A stretch of 64,000 nucleotides of DNA from positions 2,461,001 to 2,525,000 of the forward strand of contig NZ_CP036433.1 in assembly GCF_007751035.1 (NCBI RefSeq), in the 5' to 3' direction. Below are positions 17,545 to 25,881 of the stretch, in pieces. Numbering within the stretch: position 1 is the first letter of the stretch; every line of letters begins with the position of its first letter. The notes below the pieces were generated by a model. It did no database searches, was not told where the DNA came from, and saw only the letters and a list, made by a program, of their open reading frames with translations. This DNA is from Lignipirellula cremea (GTDB lineage: Bacteria > Planctomycetota > Planctomycetia > Pirellulales > Pirellulaceae). Both the position numbers and the translations under genes were made by a program.

Positions 17545-17940
17545 ATGCACGTTGCGATTATCAAACCCAAGCCCGAACAAAATCAATGGAACTATTCTGT
17601 CGTGTATATTGCGGACGACCTCACGACCGAGGTCCACGAAGTCCCGACCTCACTGGAAGCAGAAGCAATCGCCGCAGAATTGGCCGAGAAGCATGGCTGC
17701 GAGTGGAATTATCTGCGAGATTTTCCTGAATTGCCGCATTGGTTCGACGAGAACGGCCACATGCGAAATATCGACCGGCTGGAAATCGTTCACCTGGGAG
17801 CCGGTCGTGGGCAATTCAACTGCTTTTCGGGATCGGTTAGACTGACCGTGGATATGGGCGAGATCGGCGACCTGTTGGAGTATCTGCTTATTCTAACGGG
17901 GGATTGGACGCAGCCGGGTTCTTCGTCGTCGGAAGGTTGA
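17545..17940 (+). CDS. Hypothetical protein
   Basis: 131 residues from ATG 17545, with AAAGGAG five bases before it. An ORF extending to 17320 exists, but the ribosome binding site decides this start. Mixed alpha/beta, acidic, no signal peptide and no transmembrane segments. A central helix reads SLEAEAIAAELAEKHGCEW. The C-terminal 25 residues are Ser/Gly-rich and look disordered. No family recognised. It opens a run of small plus-strand genes that ends with the SUKH gene. Confidence 0.6.
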   Translation: MHVAIIKPKPEQNQWNYSVVYIADDLTTEVHEVPTSLEAEAIAAELAEKHGCEWNYLRDFPELPHWFDENGHMRNIDRLEIVHLGAGRGQFNCFSGSVRLTVDMGEIGDLLEYLLILTGDWTQPGSSSSEG

Positions 17941-17983
17941 CCTCCATCCGTTCACCCACGTTGCTTGGAAGAGAGACGATCCA

Positions 17984-18130
17984 ATGCAAAATGAAAAAGG
18001 AGCCGAAGTGGACCCACCTCGACCTGCTTGCCCAGCCTGCGGCGGCCACCTAATCGAAATCCGTGCCAAGCTCCAGTGCGCCCGCTGCCATCGGATCTGC
18101 GAAACATGCTGCGAGGGTGGCCGGGGATGA
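17984..18130 (+). CDS. 48-residue zinc-ribbon protein
   Basis: ATG 17984 to TGA 18128. It carries two paired-Cys knuckles: CPACGGHLIEI and CARCHRICETCCEGG. This is a compact zinc ribbon with extra cysteines, a pattern I recall in many short planctomycete proteins that end ICETCCEGG. It is too short for most gene callers. No partner is evident, though it sits between two small hypothetical genes in the same direction. DNA- or protein-binding by the ribbon is an inference. Confidence 0.7.
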   Translation: MQNEKGAEVDPPRPACPACGGHLIEIRAKLQCARCHRICETCCEGGRG

Positions 18131-18157
18131 CAAGCGTCGTGACCAACGGAGGCCGAA

Positions 18158-18592
18158 ATGCCGTTCCGAATTGACGAGAAACATTCGGCAAACTCTCAGG
18201 TTTTGGAAGTACTACGGTCACAGGCTGTTGAGAAAACTCCCAAGAATAGGTCGTCTTGGGATATCGACTCGTTTGAACTCCACACGCATCCTGACCTGAT
18301 CGAACGCCTTGAGCTATTATCGGACTCGTTGCCACAGGGATATCGTCGAGTTGCACACTGCGACTGTCCAACGCTTGTAGCCGAAAACGGCATTGTGTTC
18401 GCATTTGCCTCTGGCATGTCGCAAGTCACCTTGCGTTTACCTCATGGAACAATGCTTCCCACGACGAAGATTGCGTTTGAATTGGACCCGCCGTGGTATT
18501 CATTTAATCCGTGGGGGAAGAACACAGTGCAATTGTCGCAGGAATTACGTCGTGCGTTTGAAGAGGCCGGAAAGATTACGTCCGACGAATAG
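18158..18592 (+). CDS. Hypothetical protein
   Basis: 144 residues from ATG 18158. A His/Asp segment (ELHTHPDLIERLELLSDSLP) precedes a beta-rich part (VFAFASGMSQVTLRLPHG) and a Trp-containing stretch (LDPPWYSFNPWGK). No known domain. The pattern of small soluble proteins followed by a SUKH gene suggests a cluster of accessory or immunity-like genes, but no toxin is present, so this remains a guess. Confidence 0.55.
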   Translation: MPFRIDEKHSANSQVLEVLRSQAVEKTPKNRSSWDIDSFELHTHPDLIERLELLSDSLPQGYRRVAHCDCPTLVAENGIVFAFASGMSQVTLRLPHGTMLPTTKIAFELDPPWYSFNPWGKNTVQLSQELRRAFEEAGKITSDE

Positions 18593-18619
18593 CCTCATGC
18601 TGAACGTCCGCCGACGCTC

Positions 18620-18793
18620 ATGGATTGGTGGGAAACAGAACTGAATGGTCGTTGGCGAGCGGCGTCGAAACGATGGCTGACGCCGTATTTTTCGGTTGGG
18701 TCGTTCTTGTTGCTCGTATACATTCAGATGAGGCGGCAATTGGAGCGGACCTTTGCCAGTAAAGCAGGCGATTCAGAAAAGGATTCGGCATGA
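18620..18793 (+). CDS. 57-residue protein with one hydrophobic segment
   Basis: ATG 18620 to TGA 18791. The sequence starts MDWWETELNGRWRAASKRW and has a hydrophobic core (TPYFSVGSFLLLVYI) then a charged tail. It may be a small membrane-anchored protein. Its stop overlaps the start of the SUKH gene (ATGA), so the two were translationally coupled. Unknown function. Confidence 0.55.
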   Translation: MDWWETELNGRWRAASKRWLTPYFSVGSFLLLVYIQMRRQLERTFASKAGDSEKDSA

Positions 18794-19212
18794 GCAAAGT
18801 CGATTGGGAAGCGATCTTTCAAGACATCACGAAAGAATCCCCTGCAACTAACGACGACATCGCCTTTTTGCAGGAGGCAGCGTTGGCTCCCCTGACGGAA
18901 GACGAAATCGTCGAAATCAACGCTACGCAGAATCCATATCCGGCATCGAACCCGCTTTACAACGAATACGAACCGTTCGATCCGACTGGTTGGGTGATTC
19001 CCCAGCGAAAGTTTCCCGATTCTTTCGTAGACTGCTTGCGATGGTCGAATGGCGGCAACTTCGTCAATGGCGAGCGTGAGTTCGGCATGTTCGGTCCCGA
19101 AGAAATCAGACAGTACCTGTTGTCATACCAGCTTCCCGAATACATGCCTGGAGCCGTACCTTTTGCATTGGATGGCGGCGGTGGCTTTTTCCTGTTCGAC
19201 ATGAGGAATGAG

Positions 19213-20808
19213 GTAGCTGTCCAAAGTGTGCGCATGGATGAACGACCGGCGCGGCTGATTGCGGGACGGGTTGGGAGCTTGGTTAGGCGTCCGCGGCTAA
19301 GATGACTTGGTCGAGCAGGCTCGTTTCGTCGCCGTAGGAGAGAGTTCCTGGCGGTCCAAGGCCGCGGGATTCGACTTGTCGGGCGAAGCAGCTTTCCCCC
19401 TCCTCCAGCCACCTCGCCGCTTCGGCGATGACCGCTTCAAGCGTGAAGCGATCAAGCTGCTTGCCGATGCTCTGCAGCACGCTGGAGATCACACTGCGAC
19501 GCTTCGCGCCACGGGGCGTCTTGCTCGTGCGACACGTTTTGCGGGCCGTCGCGTCGTCGCGTAGCTGACGTTCGGCCGCGTTGTTGTTGCCGTCGGCAGC
19601 CGGTTCGGTCACAAACAAGAAGAGTTCTTGGTTCAGCATCAATCGCATAATTTCATCGCACAGACGCCGGTAGTCGTTTTCGATCTCGCCGCCGCTGACG
19701 TCGTCATCAATCCATCGCGCGCAGCACAAGTGCAGCAGTTCGTCGTCCAACTCGGCGACACGAGCCAAACGGGTCGAATCGCTCAGACGCCGATCCGCTT
19801 TGATCCGCTTGGCCGTGCGATAGATCTCCAGCACACGGTCGGCAAAGTTGCGATAAACGGCGCTCTCGGGATCTTGAAGCGTCAGCTTGATCGCCTTGCG
19901 AATCAGGTGCGCCCAGCATTTCTGCGACTTGCTGAAGTCCCGGTAGACGGCCGCGTCATCGCTGATCAGAACGCCGGCAAACGTCTGCTTGTCGAGAATC
20001 CGGGCCAACGTATCGCCGTCTTTGTGAACGCCGTAAAACAACACGGTGAGCTTGTCAGTCAAGAAAGCCCACACGCTGTTGATGCTCCAGGACGTTTCAT
20101 CGGTGTGGACCACCGCACTGTGGGCCAGCAGCGTGCAGAGCGAATCGAATTCACTTTCCCAGGCTCGGGCAAGTTGGTTGAGCAAGGCGTCTGCCTGGCT
20201 CTTTTTCAGATTCAACTGCTGAAAGAAGGAGAGCAATTTACAGGCTTTGTCGATCGACAGCCCGACACAGTAGACCTGGTAGGCGATGGCGACGAAGATT
20301 TCGATGCCGAACTCGCTGCGGCCGAGCAGTCCGGCGGGCTTTCCGAAGCGATTGCCGCACCGATAAATCTCATAGGCGACCAGCACCGCCCGGCCATTCT
20401 CCACCCGCCACGCGACGCGGGTGTGCGAAAACGAGCAGTCGTCCAGGCGAGTCTGGGCCGGCAAGACTCTTTCGGTTCGCTTGGCCTGTTTGATTTTGTC
20501 AGCCGTCTTGTTTCGCCCGGCTTGCTTGCGTTTTCGTTTCCGTCTGCCGGTCTTGGCTTGGCGTTGTTGCTCCGCCTTTTCGCTATAAGCTTGATCGAGA
20601 CGTTCAGTCGGACTCTTCCCCTTGAGTTCTTTGAGTTGTTTCTCAAGCTCATCAATCCGTCGTTGCTGCGAGGCGATGACATCGATCAACCTGTCGATCG
20701 ACAATCTCCCCCCCGCCGCGTCATCCTTGAGTTGCTCAACGTCCATGCCCAAATATGGTCGAAAACCGGCGAATCAGCCAACACCGATTTCACGGATTGG
20801 ACAGCTAC
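19213..20808 (-). mobile_element. IS66-family element, single-transposase type, complete
   Basis: Length is 1596 bp. Terminal inverted repeats are GTAGCTGTCCAA at 19213-19224 and its complement at 20797-20808, 12 of 12 identical, with weaker similarity inward. An 8-bp target duplication GGAATGAG flanks it (19205-19212 and 20809-20816); 8 bp is the usual IS66 value. It encodes one transposase on the minus strand and no separate tnpA/tnpB genes, as in the ISBst12-like branch. It interrupts the SUKH gene. Confidence 0.95.
19283..20752 (-). CDS. IS66-family transposase
   Basis: 489 residues. An N-terminal leucine-zipper helix (IASQQRRIDELEKQLKELKG) leads into a basic linker rich in Lys and Arg, then the DDE nuclease: VVHTDETSWSIN (first Asp), GVLISDDAAVYRD (second Asp) and DGNNNAAERQLR (Glu). 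The C-terminal SVLQSIGKQ and the long helix after it match IS66 TnpC-like proteins. It carries out cut and paste or replicative movement of its element. The frame is complete, so the element may still be mobile. Confidence 0.95.
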   Translation of the reverse strand: MGMDVEQLKDDAAGGRLSIDRLIDVIASQQRRIDELEKQLKELKGKSPTERLDQAYSEKAEQQRQAKTGRRKRKRKQAGRNKTADKIKQAKRTERVLPAQTRLDDCSFSHTRVAWRVENGRAVLVAYEIYRCGNRFGKPAGLLGRSEFGIEIFVAIAYQVYCVGLSIDKACKLLSFFQQLNLKKSQADALLNQLARAWESEFDSLCTLLAHSAVVHTDETSWSINSVWAFLTDKLTVLFYGVHKDGDTLARILDKQTFAGVLISDDAAVYRDFSKSQKCWAHLIRKAIKLTLQDPESAVYRNFADRVLEIYRTAKRIKADRRLSDSTRLARVAELDDELLHLCCARWIDDDVSGGEIENDYRRLCDEIMRLMLNQELFLFVTEPAADGNNNAAERQLRDDATARKTCRTSKTPRGAKRRSVISSVLQSIGKQLDRFTLEAVIAEAARWLEEGESCFARQVESRGLGPPGTLSYGDETSLLDQVILAADA

Positions 20809-21068
20809 GGAATGAGCCGATCAATGGAGAATACCCAATCGTGTTCTCGCATAGCGGGAGCTTGGGCTGGGACGAGGACGACCATGCCGTGATCGCTGGG
20901 TCGTTCATCGAGGCTTGTTCTGATCCGACTGATCCGAATGACGCCATGTAGAATCAATGGGCGCATCAGTGTGACCGACCTTTGTGTTATCGCATGGCTT
21001 TACTTCGATGACCCGTCCGATGCGGATGTCGAGTCTCGAAGTCCTCAAATGTCGCCATCTTGTCGCCT

Positions 21069-21257
21069 CTATTCATCAGGGCGATTGTGATTCTCGACGG
21101 CAGCCTCGTAGACCGCTGTTGCCGCCTTTGCCATCATCTGGAGCGTGTGCTGGGAGGGCAACAACGGGTACTTCCACTTCTTGTTGTGGACGATAACGAC
21201 CTCGGCAATCGCCTTTTCGAGTTCTTTCTCCAACTTGCGGACGGTTTTCGGCTCCAT
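21069..21257 (-). CDS. Small helical hypothetical protein
   Basis: 62 residues, starting MEPKTVRKLEKELEKAIAEV and ending in an acidic tail. Two helices joined by a short Pro-containing loop (KWKYPLLPSQHTLQ). It lies 21 bases downstream of the cupin gene on the same strand, suggesting one transcript. No family recognised. The start fits a Met after a purine-rich stretch. Confidence 0.45.
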   Translation of the reverse strand: MEPKTVRKLEKELEKAIAEVVIVHNKKWKYPLLPSQHTLQMMAKAATAVYEAAVENHNRPDE

Positions 21258-21278
21258 TGGTCGATCCTTCGTAAGGCA

Positions 21279-21695
21279 TTACTTCTTCAATAAAAGCAAA
21301 AGCATTACCACCGGCGTCTTGGTTTTTACGCTGTGTTTCAAATTTGCGGGCATGTGGACCCAAGTACCCGGCTGTGCCTCAACCGTTTCGTCGCCGAGCG
21401 TCAATGTCGCCTCGCCTTGAATAAAATGCAGAATGGCGGGCATCGACGCCGTATGCTCCGACAATTCTTCCCCTTGTCCGAATCCAAAAATCACCGCTTT
21501 GATGTGATCGTCGTTAAAAAGCGTGCGGGTAAGTATTCCGTCGTTGGGCGGTTCGACTTCTTTCGCCAAATCGACAAAGTTCGTGTAAGTGGTCGGCGTG
21601 CCGCTGGAAGAAGGTTCAACAGAAGCCCTGCCCCCGACGAACGAAGAGATCCAGAAGTTATTGGCTGTGGCTCCTAGGTATGGGATCGAGATCAA
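21279..21695 (-). CDS. Single-domain cupin protein with abnormal 5' end
   Basis: The native part is about 108 residues, from TYTNFVDLAKEVEPPNDG to the end at 21279. Cupin motif 1 is GFGQGEELSEHTASMPAILH (two His and Glu metal ligands) and motif 2 is PGTWVHMPANLKHSVKTK. A metal-bound small-molecule role is typical, substrate unknown. The expected Met before PTTYTN is an ACG, and the ORF can only be opened from an ATG at 21695 inside other gene fragments. The start is therefore probably lost and the protein may not be made. It is related to the decayed cupin at 16485. Confidence 0.7.
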   Translation of the reverse strand: MISIPYLGATANNFWISSFVGGRASVEPSSSGTPTTYTNFVDLAKEVEPPNDGILTRTLFNDDHIKAVIFGFGQGEELSEHTASMPAILHFIQGEATLTLGDETVEAQPGTWVHMPANLKHSVKTKTPVVMLLLLLKK

Positions 21696-21705
21696 GGTGC
21701 CGGGG
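21610..21705 (+). pseudogene. Fragment of a second cupin-type protein tail
   Basis: On the plus strand, ALPPTNEEIQKLLAVAPRYG continues into IEIKVPG. This resembles the C-terminal tail of longer cupin proteins, where helix EExxKxxxxAPxYGIEI follows the barrel. It lies opposite the abnormal 5' end of the cupin gene and stops at about 21705, where an alpha/beta hydrolase fragment begins. A remnant with no start. Confidence 0.4.
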
Positions 21706-21804
21706 CAGCTTGGGATTGATTACGGTGTGGCCGTGATCCTTGAGGTAGGTCGGCTTCACGCCGCCTGGGATGGAGGTCCAGTCGTGTAGGAAGAGGATTT
21801 TCAC
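21706..21804 (-). pseudogene. N-terminal fragment of an alpha/beta-fold hydrolase
   Basis: GTG at 21804 overlaps the stop of the zinc-ribbon gene (GTGA) and begins VKILFLHDWTSIPGGVKPTY, then LKDHGHTVINPKLP. That is the first strand and oxyanion region of a small hydrolase family (MKILFLHGWxSxPGGVKPTYLKDHGH). After INPKLP the frame meets unrelated sequence and soon stops. The nucleophile Ser and the rest are missing. Confidence 0.55.
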
Positions 21805-22757
21805 GGCTTCTTCTCCAACTCGGCTGTAAGGTGTGACCCGAGGCGTCGGATACAGTCGAGTAAAGCCTCTACTTCGGTTGTTTGGATCGACACCTTGCGA
21901 CCAACCACTGCTGAGGGATCAGCGGTTGCTTTCACATATGCTTCATCGACGATGCCCATTTTGTGTGCCAACAGATGGCGTTTCTGAAAGCTGCGACAGG
22001 CGTTCGTCCACTCGGTTGCATCTAATCCAGAGGCGAGGTCGATACCAAAAAGCTGCTGGACGTTCTTCTGCGCCCCAGAGATGTTCTGAAACGAAATCTT
22101 CTCAGCCTTCGGTGGATCGGTTGCCTTGGAGGCGTGAACCTTGCAAGTCTCACGGCCAAATCCGTCGAACGCCGATACTCCGTTCTCCAAAGCATCCGAA
22201 ATCAGATGGGCTGCTAAATCTGCTTCGACCTGACTGGCGAGAGCGATCTGTTTCTGGGCTAAAGCGAGGTTCTTGTCGAGAATCTGCCTGGAGTTGTGCC
22301 GGCCGCAATCCGGGCAGTAAGCGAAGATGCCGTAGATTGTGTATCGTAGCGTGCAGTTGTCGCAAATGACTTCTTCTTCAAGCTGCAACTCTGAGTAGTG
22401 GCATATCGGTTCTGGGCGGCCTTCGACCTTCATGCTGATGCCGATTCCAAACGGCCCTTTTGGTCGATGATTGAACTCCAACGATTTCAAGTCTTTGATG
22501 AATGCCGTCGTTACCTTGTTGATAGCAACAGACTGCGCATACTCGATCTGCGCCTGCGTGAAGAATTGGTCTTGCCCCGAGCAATGGCCGCAGTACGGAC
22601 AATTGCAGGGCGGTTCGCCATCTGTGATTCCGGTTCCGAGCGTGATCTTGAAGTATTGCTCGCACTCGGGACACTCCCGACCGACGTACCCGTTCTCGTC
22701 TGGTGGTATCGAAATCTCGAATATATTTCCGAGTCGCCTCAAATGACGCATTTTCAT
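21801..22757 (-). CDS. Zinc-ribbon hypothetical protein
   Basis: 318 residues; ATG 22757 or the second Met at 22751, which sits better behind AAGGAG. Cys pairs at the N-terminus (CPECEQYF with CNCPYCGHCSG) and in the middle (CDNCTLRYTI with YCPDCGRHN) suggest two zinc ribbons. Between and after them are long helices (QKQIALASQVEADLAAHL). The C-terminal domain FQNISGAQKNVQQLFGID with FQKRHLLAHKMGIVDEAY resembles a HEPN-like or apoptosis-linked helical region (RHLxxH), an inference only. It follows the ImmA/IrrE gene by 8 bases, so it belongs to the same operon. Confidence 0.6.
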   Translation of the reverse strand: MKMRHLRRLGNIFEISIPPDENGYVGRECPECEQYFKITLGTGITDGEPPCNCPYCGHCSGQDQFFTQAQIEYAQSVAINKVTTAFIKDLKSLEFNHRPKGPFGIGISMKVEGRPEPICHYSELQLEEEVICDNCTLRYTIYGIFAYCPDCGRHNSRQILDKNLALAQKQIALASQVEADLAAHLISDALENGVSAFDGFGRETCKVHASKATDPPKAEKISFQNISGAQKNVQQLFGIDLASGLDATEWTNACRSFQKRHLLAHKMGIVDEAYVKATADPSAVVGRKVSIQTTEVEALLDCIRRLGSHLTAELEKKP

Positions 22758-22765
22758 TCACTCCT

Positions 22766-23506
22766 TCAGAACAAACTCTTCTGTCCACTCCACTCATCTT
22801 CACTGCGGTAAATTGTTTTGTCGCCATCCCGCAGATAGATCAGCCCCAGTCGCCGTAGCCGAACGGTCAGGTTCGAGATGTTCACCTGCGCCTTATCGGC
22901 CAGTCCATACAGAATCGACCACGAAGTCAGGTCGAGGTTCGCCGCCGCTTCTCGAATCAACCATTCAGGCATCAGCAGCGCCGACTGGTATCGATCCACA
23001 GCGCTCTTCTGTTCTGCCGTATCTTGGCCGTCTTTGATCTGCTGGAGCAGCTTGGCCGCTCGGGGATCGGAGGCGGCTCGGTCGAACAAAACCTCAATCA
23101 AGCGATCTGACTTTTTGACGTGGCGTTTGGCAATGGAAGGAGAGAAGTCCATGCCAGGGAGCTTTGGATGCAGCAACTTCGCCCGGTCAATGTCGATGTC
23201 GTAGTGACCGGCCTCGTGGCCGATGGTGCTGCGGAGCAGGCCGGGTTTCTGCTCGAACAGGTCGGTGTGCGTCTCGTTCAGCAGAATCCTCTGATTCACC
23301 GCATCAAGACCGCCAAGGATTTGCTCACCGGGCAGTTCTTCAATTACGTCCCAATCGAAGTCCAGCCCCAACACCTGCTCAACAATTTGCTCAATCGGCA
23401 CCGGCAGCGTGACGGTGACGTCGGTCTTGGACTCGTATTCCCGAATCCGCTGAGCGGTCACGTCCTCGATTGCCTCGTTGCGAAGGTATTTCAGGTGCTT
23501 GGTCAT
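22766..23506 (-). CDS. ImmA/IrrE-family metallo-endopeptidase
   Basis: 246 residues. The zinc motif is STIGHEAGHYDID (HExxH in a helix), with a preceding beta region (IPIEQIVEQVLGL type) usual for this family and a C-terminal winged-helix-like segment (WSILYGLADKAQVNISNLTV). Family members cleave a partner XRE repressor, as ImmA does in ICEBs1. The partner gene is directly upstream and overlaps by ATGA. I infer a repressor/antirepressor pair that controls an element or stress response. Confidence 0.85.
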   Translation of the reverse strand: MTKHLKYLRNEAIEDVTAQRIREYESKTDVTVTLPVPIEQIVEQVLGLDFDWDVIEELPGEQILGGLDAVNQRILLNETHTDLFEQKPGLLRSTIGHEAGHYDIDIDRAKLLHPKLPGMDFSPSIAKRHVKKSDRLIEVLFDRAASDPRAAKLLQQIKDGQDTAEQKSAVDRYQSALLMPEWLIREAAANLDLTSWSILYGLADKAQVNISNLTVRLRRLGLIYLRDGDKTIYRSEDEWSGQKSLF

Positions 23507-23829
23507 TTGTCGTCAATTTCGTCGAGCAGTCGATCAATATCCTTGTCGTCGAGTTCGGCGAATTTGCGGAAGGCGTCGGGCCTTTCCATGACCCTCTTCT
23601 TGATTCGTTCGGGCACTTTCTCGGCCAGGATCAACAGTTCGTCCTCATCGGCCTCCAGCGCTTTCGCCAGCTTGCGTATGAGTTCTTCGCCGGGGAACTG
23701 AGCGAAGTCGAGCTTCTCGTTTTCGATCTTTGAGATGTACGTGAAGTTGACGCCGACCTGCACCGCCAGATCACGCTGGGAGAGGTTTTTCCCTTGCCTT
23801 AACGCTCGGAGGCGTTCACCAAATTTCAT
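23503..23829 (-). CDS. XRE-family transcriptional regulator paired with ImmA/IrrE protease
   Basis: 108 residues. The N-terminal HTH is LRALRQGKNLSQRDLAVQVG with recognition helix VNFTYISKIENEKL. The rest is helical with acidic stretches (ALEADEDELLILAEKVPERI and a Lys/Asp-rich end) that may serve the protease. It overlaps the protease gene by four bases. The promoter upstream carries a palindrome in its spacer, consistent with self-repression. Confidence 0.85.
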   Translation of the reverse strand: MKFGERLRALRQGKNLSQRDLAVQVGVNFTYISKIENEKLDFAQFPGEELIRKLAKALEADEDELLILAEKVPERIKKRVMERPDAFRKFAELDDKDIDRLLDEIDDK

Positions 23830-23863
23830 GTCGCTTTCCAGTGCTTGCAGCCCGCAATACGAA

Positions 23864-23892
23864 AAGGTATTCTACTTGCAGTAGATTGTCAA
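23864..23892 (-). promoter_or_regulatory. Sigma70-like promoter with operator palindrome for the XRE-ImmA operon
   Basis: On the minus strand: TTGACA (23887-23892), 17-base spacer, TACCTT (23864-23869). The spacer contains TCTAC-TTGCA-GTAGA (23871-23885), a perfect inverted repeat. A regulator bound there would block polymerase. The start codon lies 35 bases downstream of the -10 box. Confidence 0.65.
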
Positions 23893-25881
23893 CTACACGG
23901 GCATGAGAAAGCCGCCACGATGAGCGGCAACATCTCGAACAAACTGACCGAAGGTACGGTCCTTGAGGGGGAGTACCTGGATCGAGCCAGTCAAGGTGCT
24001 GACATTCAAACTGGGTGAAGAATGACAAAACAAGAAAAGTGCCCCACATTCCTGATCGAGGATACACCCGCAAGCGAAGATGCGTTCGGACCGCATCAGC
24101 GAATTGCTGACGCAATCGCAGATTTGATCGAGTCGTCGGAAGCTGGCGGCAAAGTGATCGGCCTCGAAGGTGGATGGGGCGCAGGAAAATCGACCGTTGT
24201 TGGATTTCTTTTCAAACGATTCTCCAAAAACGACAACCACACTGCAATCTCGTTCGATGCTTGGGCGCATGAGGGCGATCCCCTTCGTCGTACTTACCTC
24301 GAAACATTGATTCAAGAGCTTCGGGCCACAAAATGGGTTGATGATGCAACGTGGGAGAAACGGCGTGAGGAGATTGCTCATCGCCGGAGGGAAACTACGA
24401 CAAGAATCACGCCGAAGCCAACAAAACTCGGTGTGGTTTTGGCGGTGTCGATACTTCTCGTTCCCCTTGGAACAGCATTTCTGTCAGCCGGGCTTCGTGC
24501 CGGGGTGACATTCGGAGGTGAACTTCTACCAAATTGGGTGTTCATCGTCGGACTTTTATTGGCGTTGTCGCCCTTCTGGGTCTTGCTTGTGAATTTCATC
24601 AGAATCCTCTGCACCCGTAACAGCAAGAAGGCCGATTCACAGGTCGATGAAAGCAAACACGAGTCCGAAGCGATTCCTTCCGAGTGGGCATTTCTGTTCA
24701 GCCGAGCAATCAACGAAACTCGTTCTGAAACGGTAGAATCGCCAAACCCTACGTCGATTGAGTTTGAGGACTACTTCACCAAGTTGATGCGTGAAGCACT
24801 GGGGACGTTTAACGAGCGTCGGTGTCTGCTTGTTCTGGACAATTTGGATCGTGTTGACCCAGAGAACGCACTTGCCATCTGGTCCACGTTACAGACGTTT
24901 CTTCAAGATCGCAGCCACCGCAAGGAAGGCTGGTTCAGGCGAATCTGGGTTGTTGTTCCCTTTGATCCGGGTGGCTTGCGAAAGCTCTGGGACAAAGGCT
25001 CGCCGGGCGAGGATTCGACGACACCCACTGGTGTCAACGAGAGTTCCGCATCGGATTCTTTTTTGGACAAGAGCTTTCAAGTGCGGTTCCATGTCCCACC
25101 GCCCGTGCTTTCTGACTGGAAGGCTTACGTTTATCGCTTGGTCACAGAAGCGCTTCCAGAACATGGGGTGGAAGATCGCCACTGGATTTACCGGTTTTTC
25201 GACCATTGTCGAACGAGGACTGGCGAACCACCTACTCCCCGTGAGTTGAAACTGTACGTGAACCAGATTGGGGCGGTTCATCGCCAATGGGAACACACGT
25301 TTCCAGTTCAGCATGTTGCCTATTACGTCCTTTACCGGCGGGCCGGGAAGTCGATCATTGAGCGGTTGCGTAAGGAGGCCGGCTTTCCATCGGAGCAAGA
25401 CACCGCCTTTCTCGGGGAAAATCTACGTCGAAATCTCGCCGGACTTGCGTTCAACGTCGAACCGGACAAAGGGATTGAGCTTTTGCTGGCGGAACCAATC
25501 TACCAAGCTCTAGCGGATGGCGACTCCACAAAGCTGAGTCTGTTGGAAGAGAGCAATCCAGATGGTTTTTGGGCAGTGCTAGAAATAGTCGCCACTTCCA
25601 AGTTGCACGACGCCGGAGAAGGTTTTTGCACGAGCGACGTGGAATTGTATTTGGCAATCATCGAGGGGGCAAAAGAGGGACTTTCCGGCTTTGCTAACTG
25701 GTGCAAGAGCGGCTTGGAGCATCTACCGAAGGACAAATGGGCAGCACAGTTTTCAGGTGATTTCTCCTGCTTTCGCCTTATGCTCGCCCTTGCCGATCAA
25801 GAGCAAACGCCAGAGTTGAAAACAGGATTTTCAGACGCTCTGGCAAATCACGCCCAATCTGTGTGTTCAGGGGATCAGATA

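Larger units (their letters stand above)
18790..20951 (+). pseudogene. SMI1/KNR4 (SUKH) family protein split by an IS66-type element
   Basis: The gene starts at ATG 18790 and runs to the target duplication GGAATGAG at 19205-19212. It resumes at the second copy (20809-20816) and ends at TAG 20949. Joining the two sides gives an unbroken SUKH protein of about 188 residues with FPDSFVDCLRWSNGGNF, VPFALDGGGGFFLFDMRNE and, after the join, PINGEYPIVFSHSGSLGWDE. SUKH proteins are often immunity proteins against secreted toxins. Because the element left clean duplications and both halves are otherwise undamaged, the insertion looks recent. A shortened protein could still be made to 19305 using element sequence. 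Confidence 0.9.

Noticed and set aside
19628-20815. 395-codon plus-strand ORF across the IS66-type element
   Set aside because: Antisense of the transposase, whose DDE motifs are complete on the minus strand.
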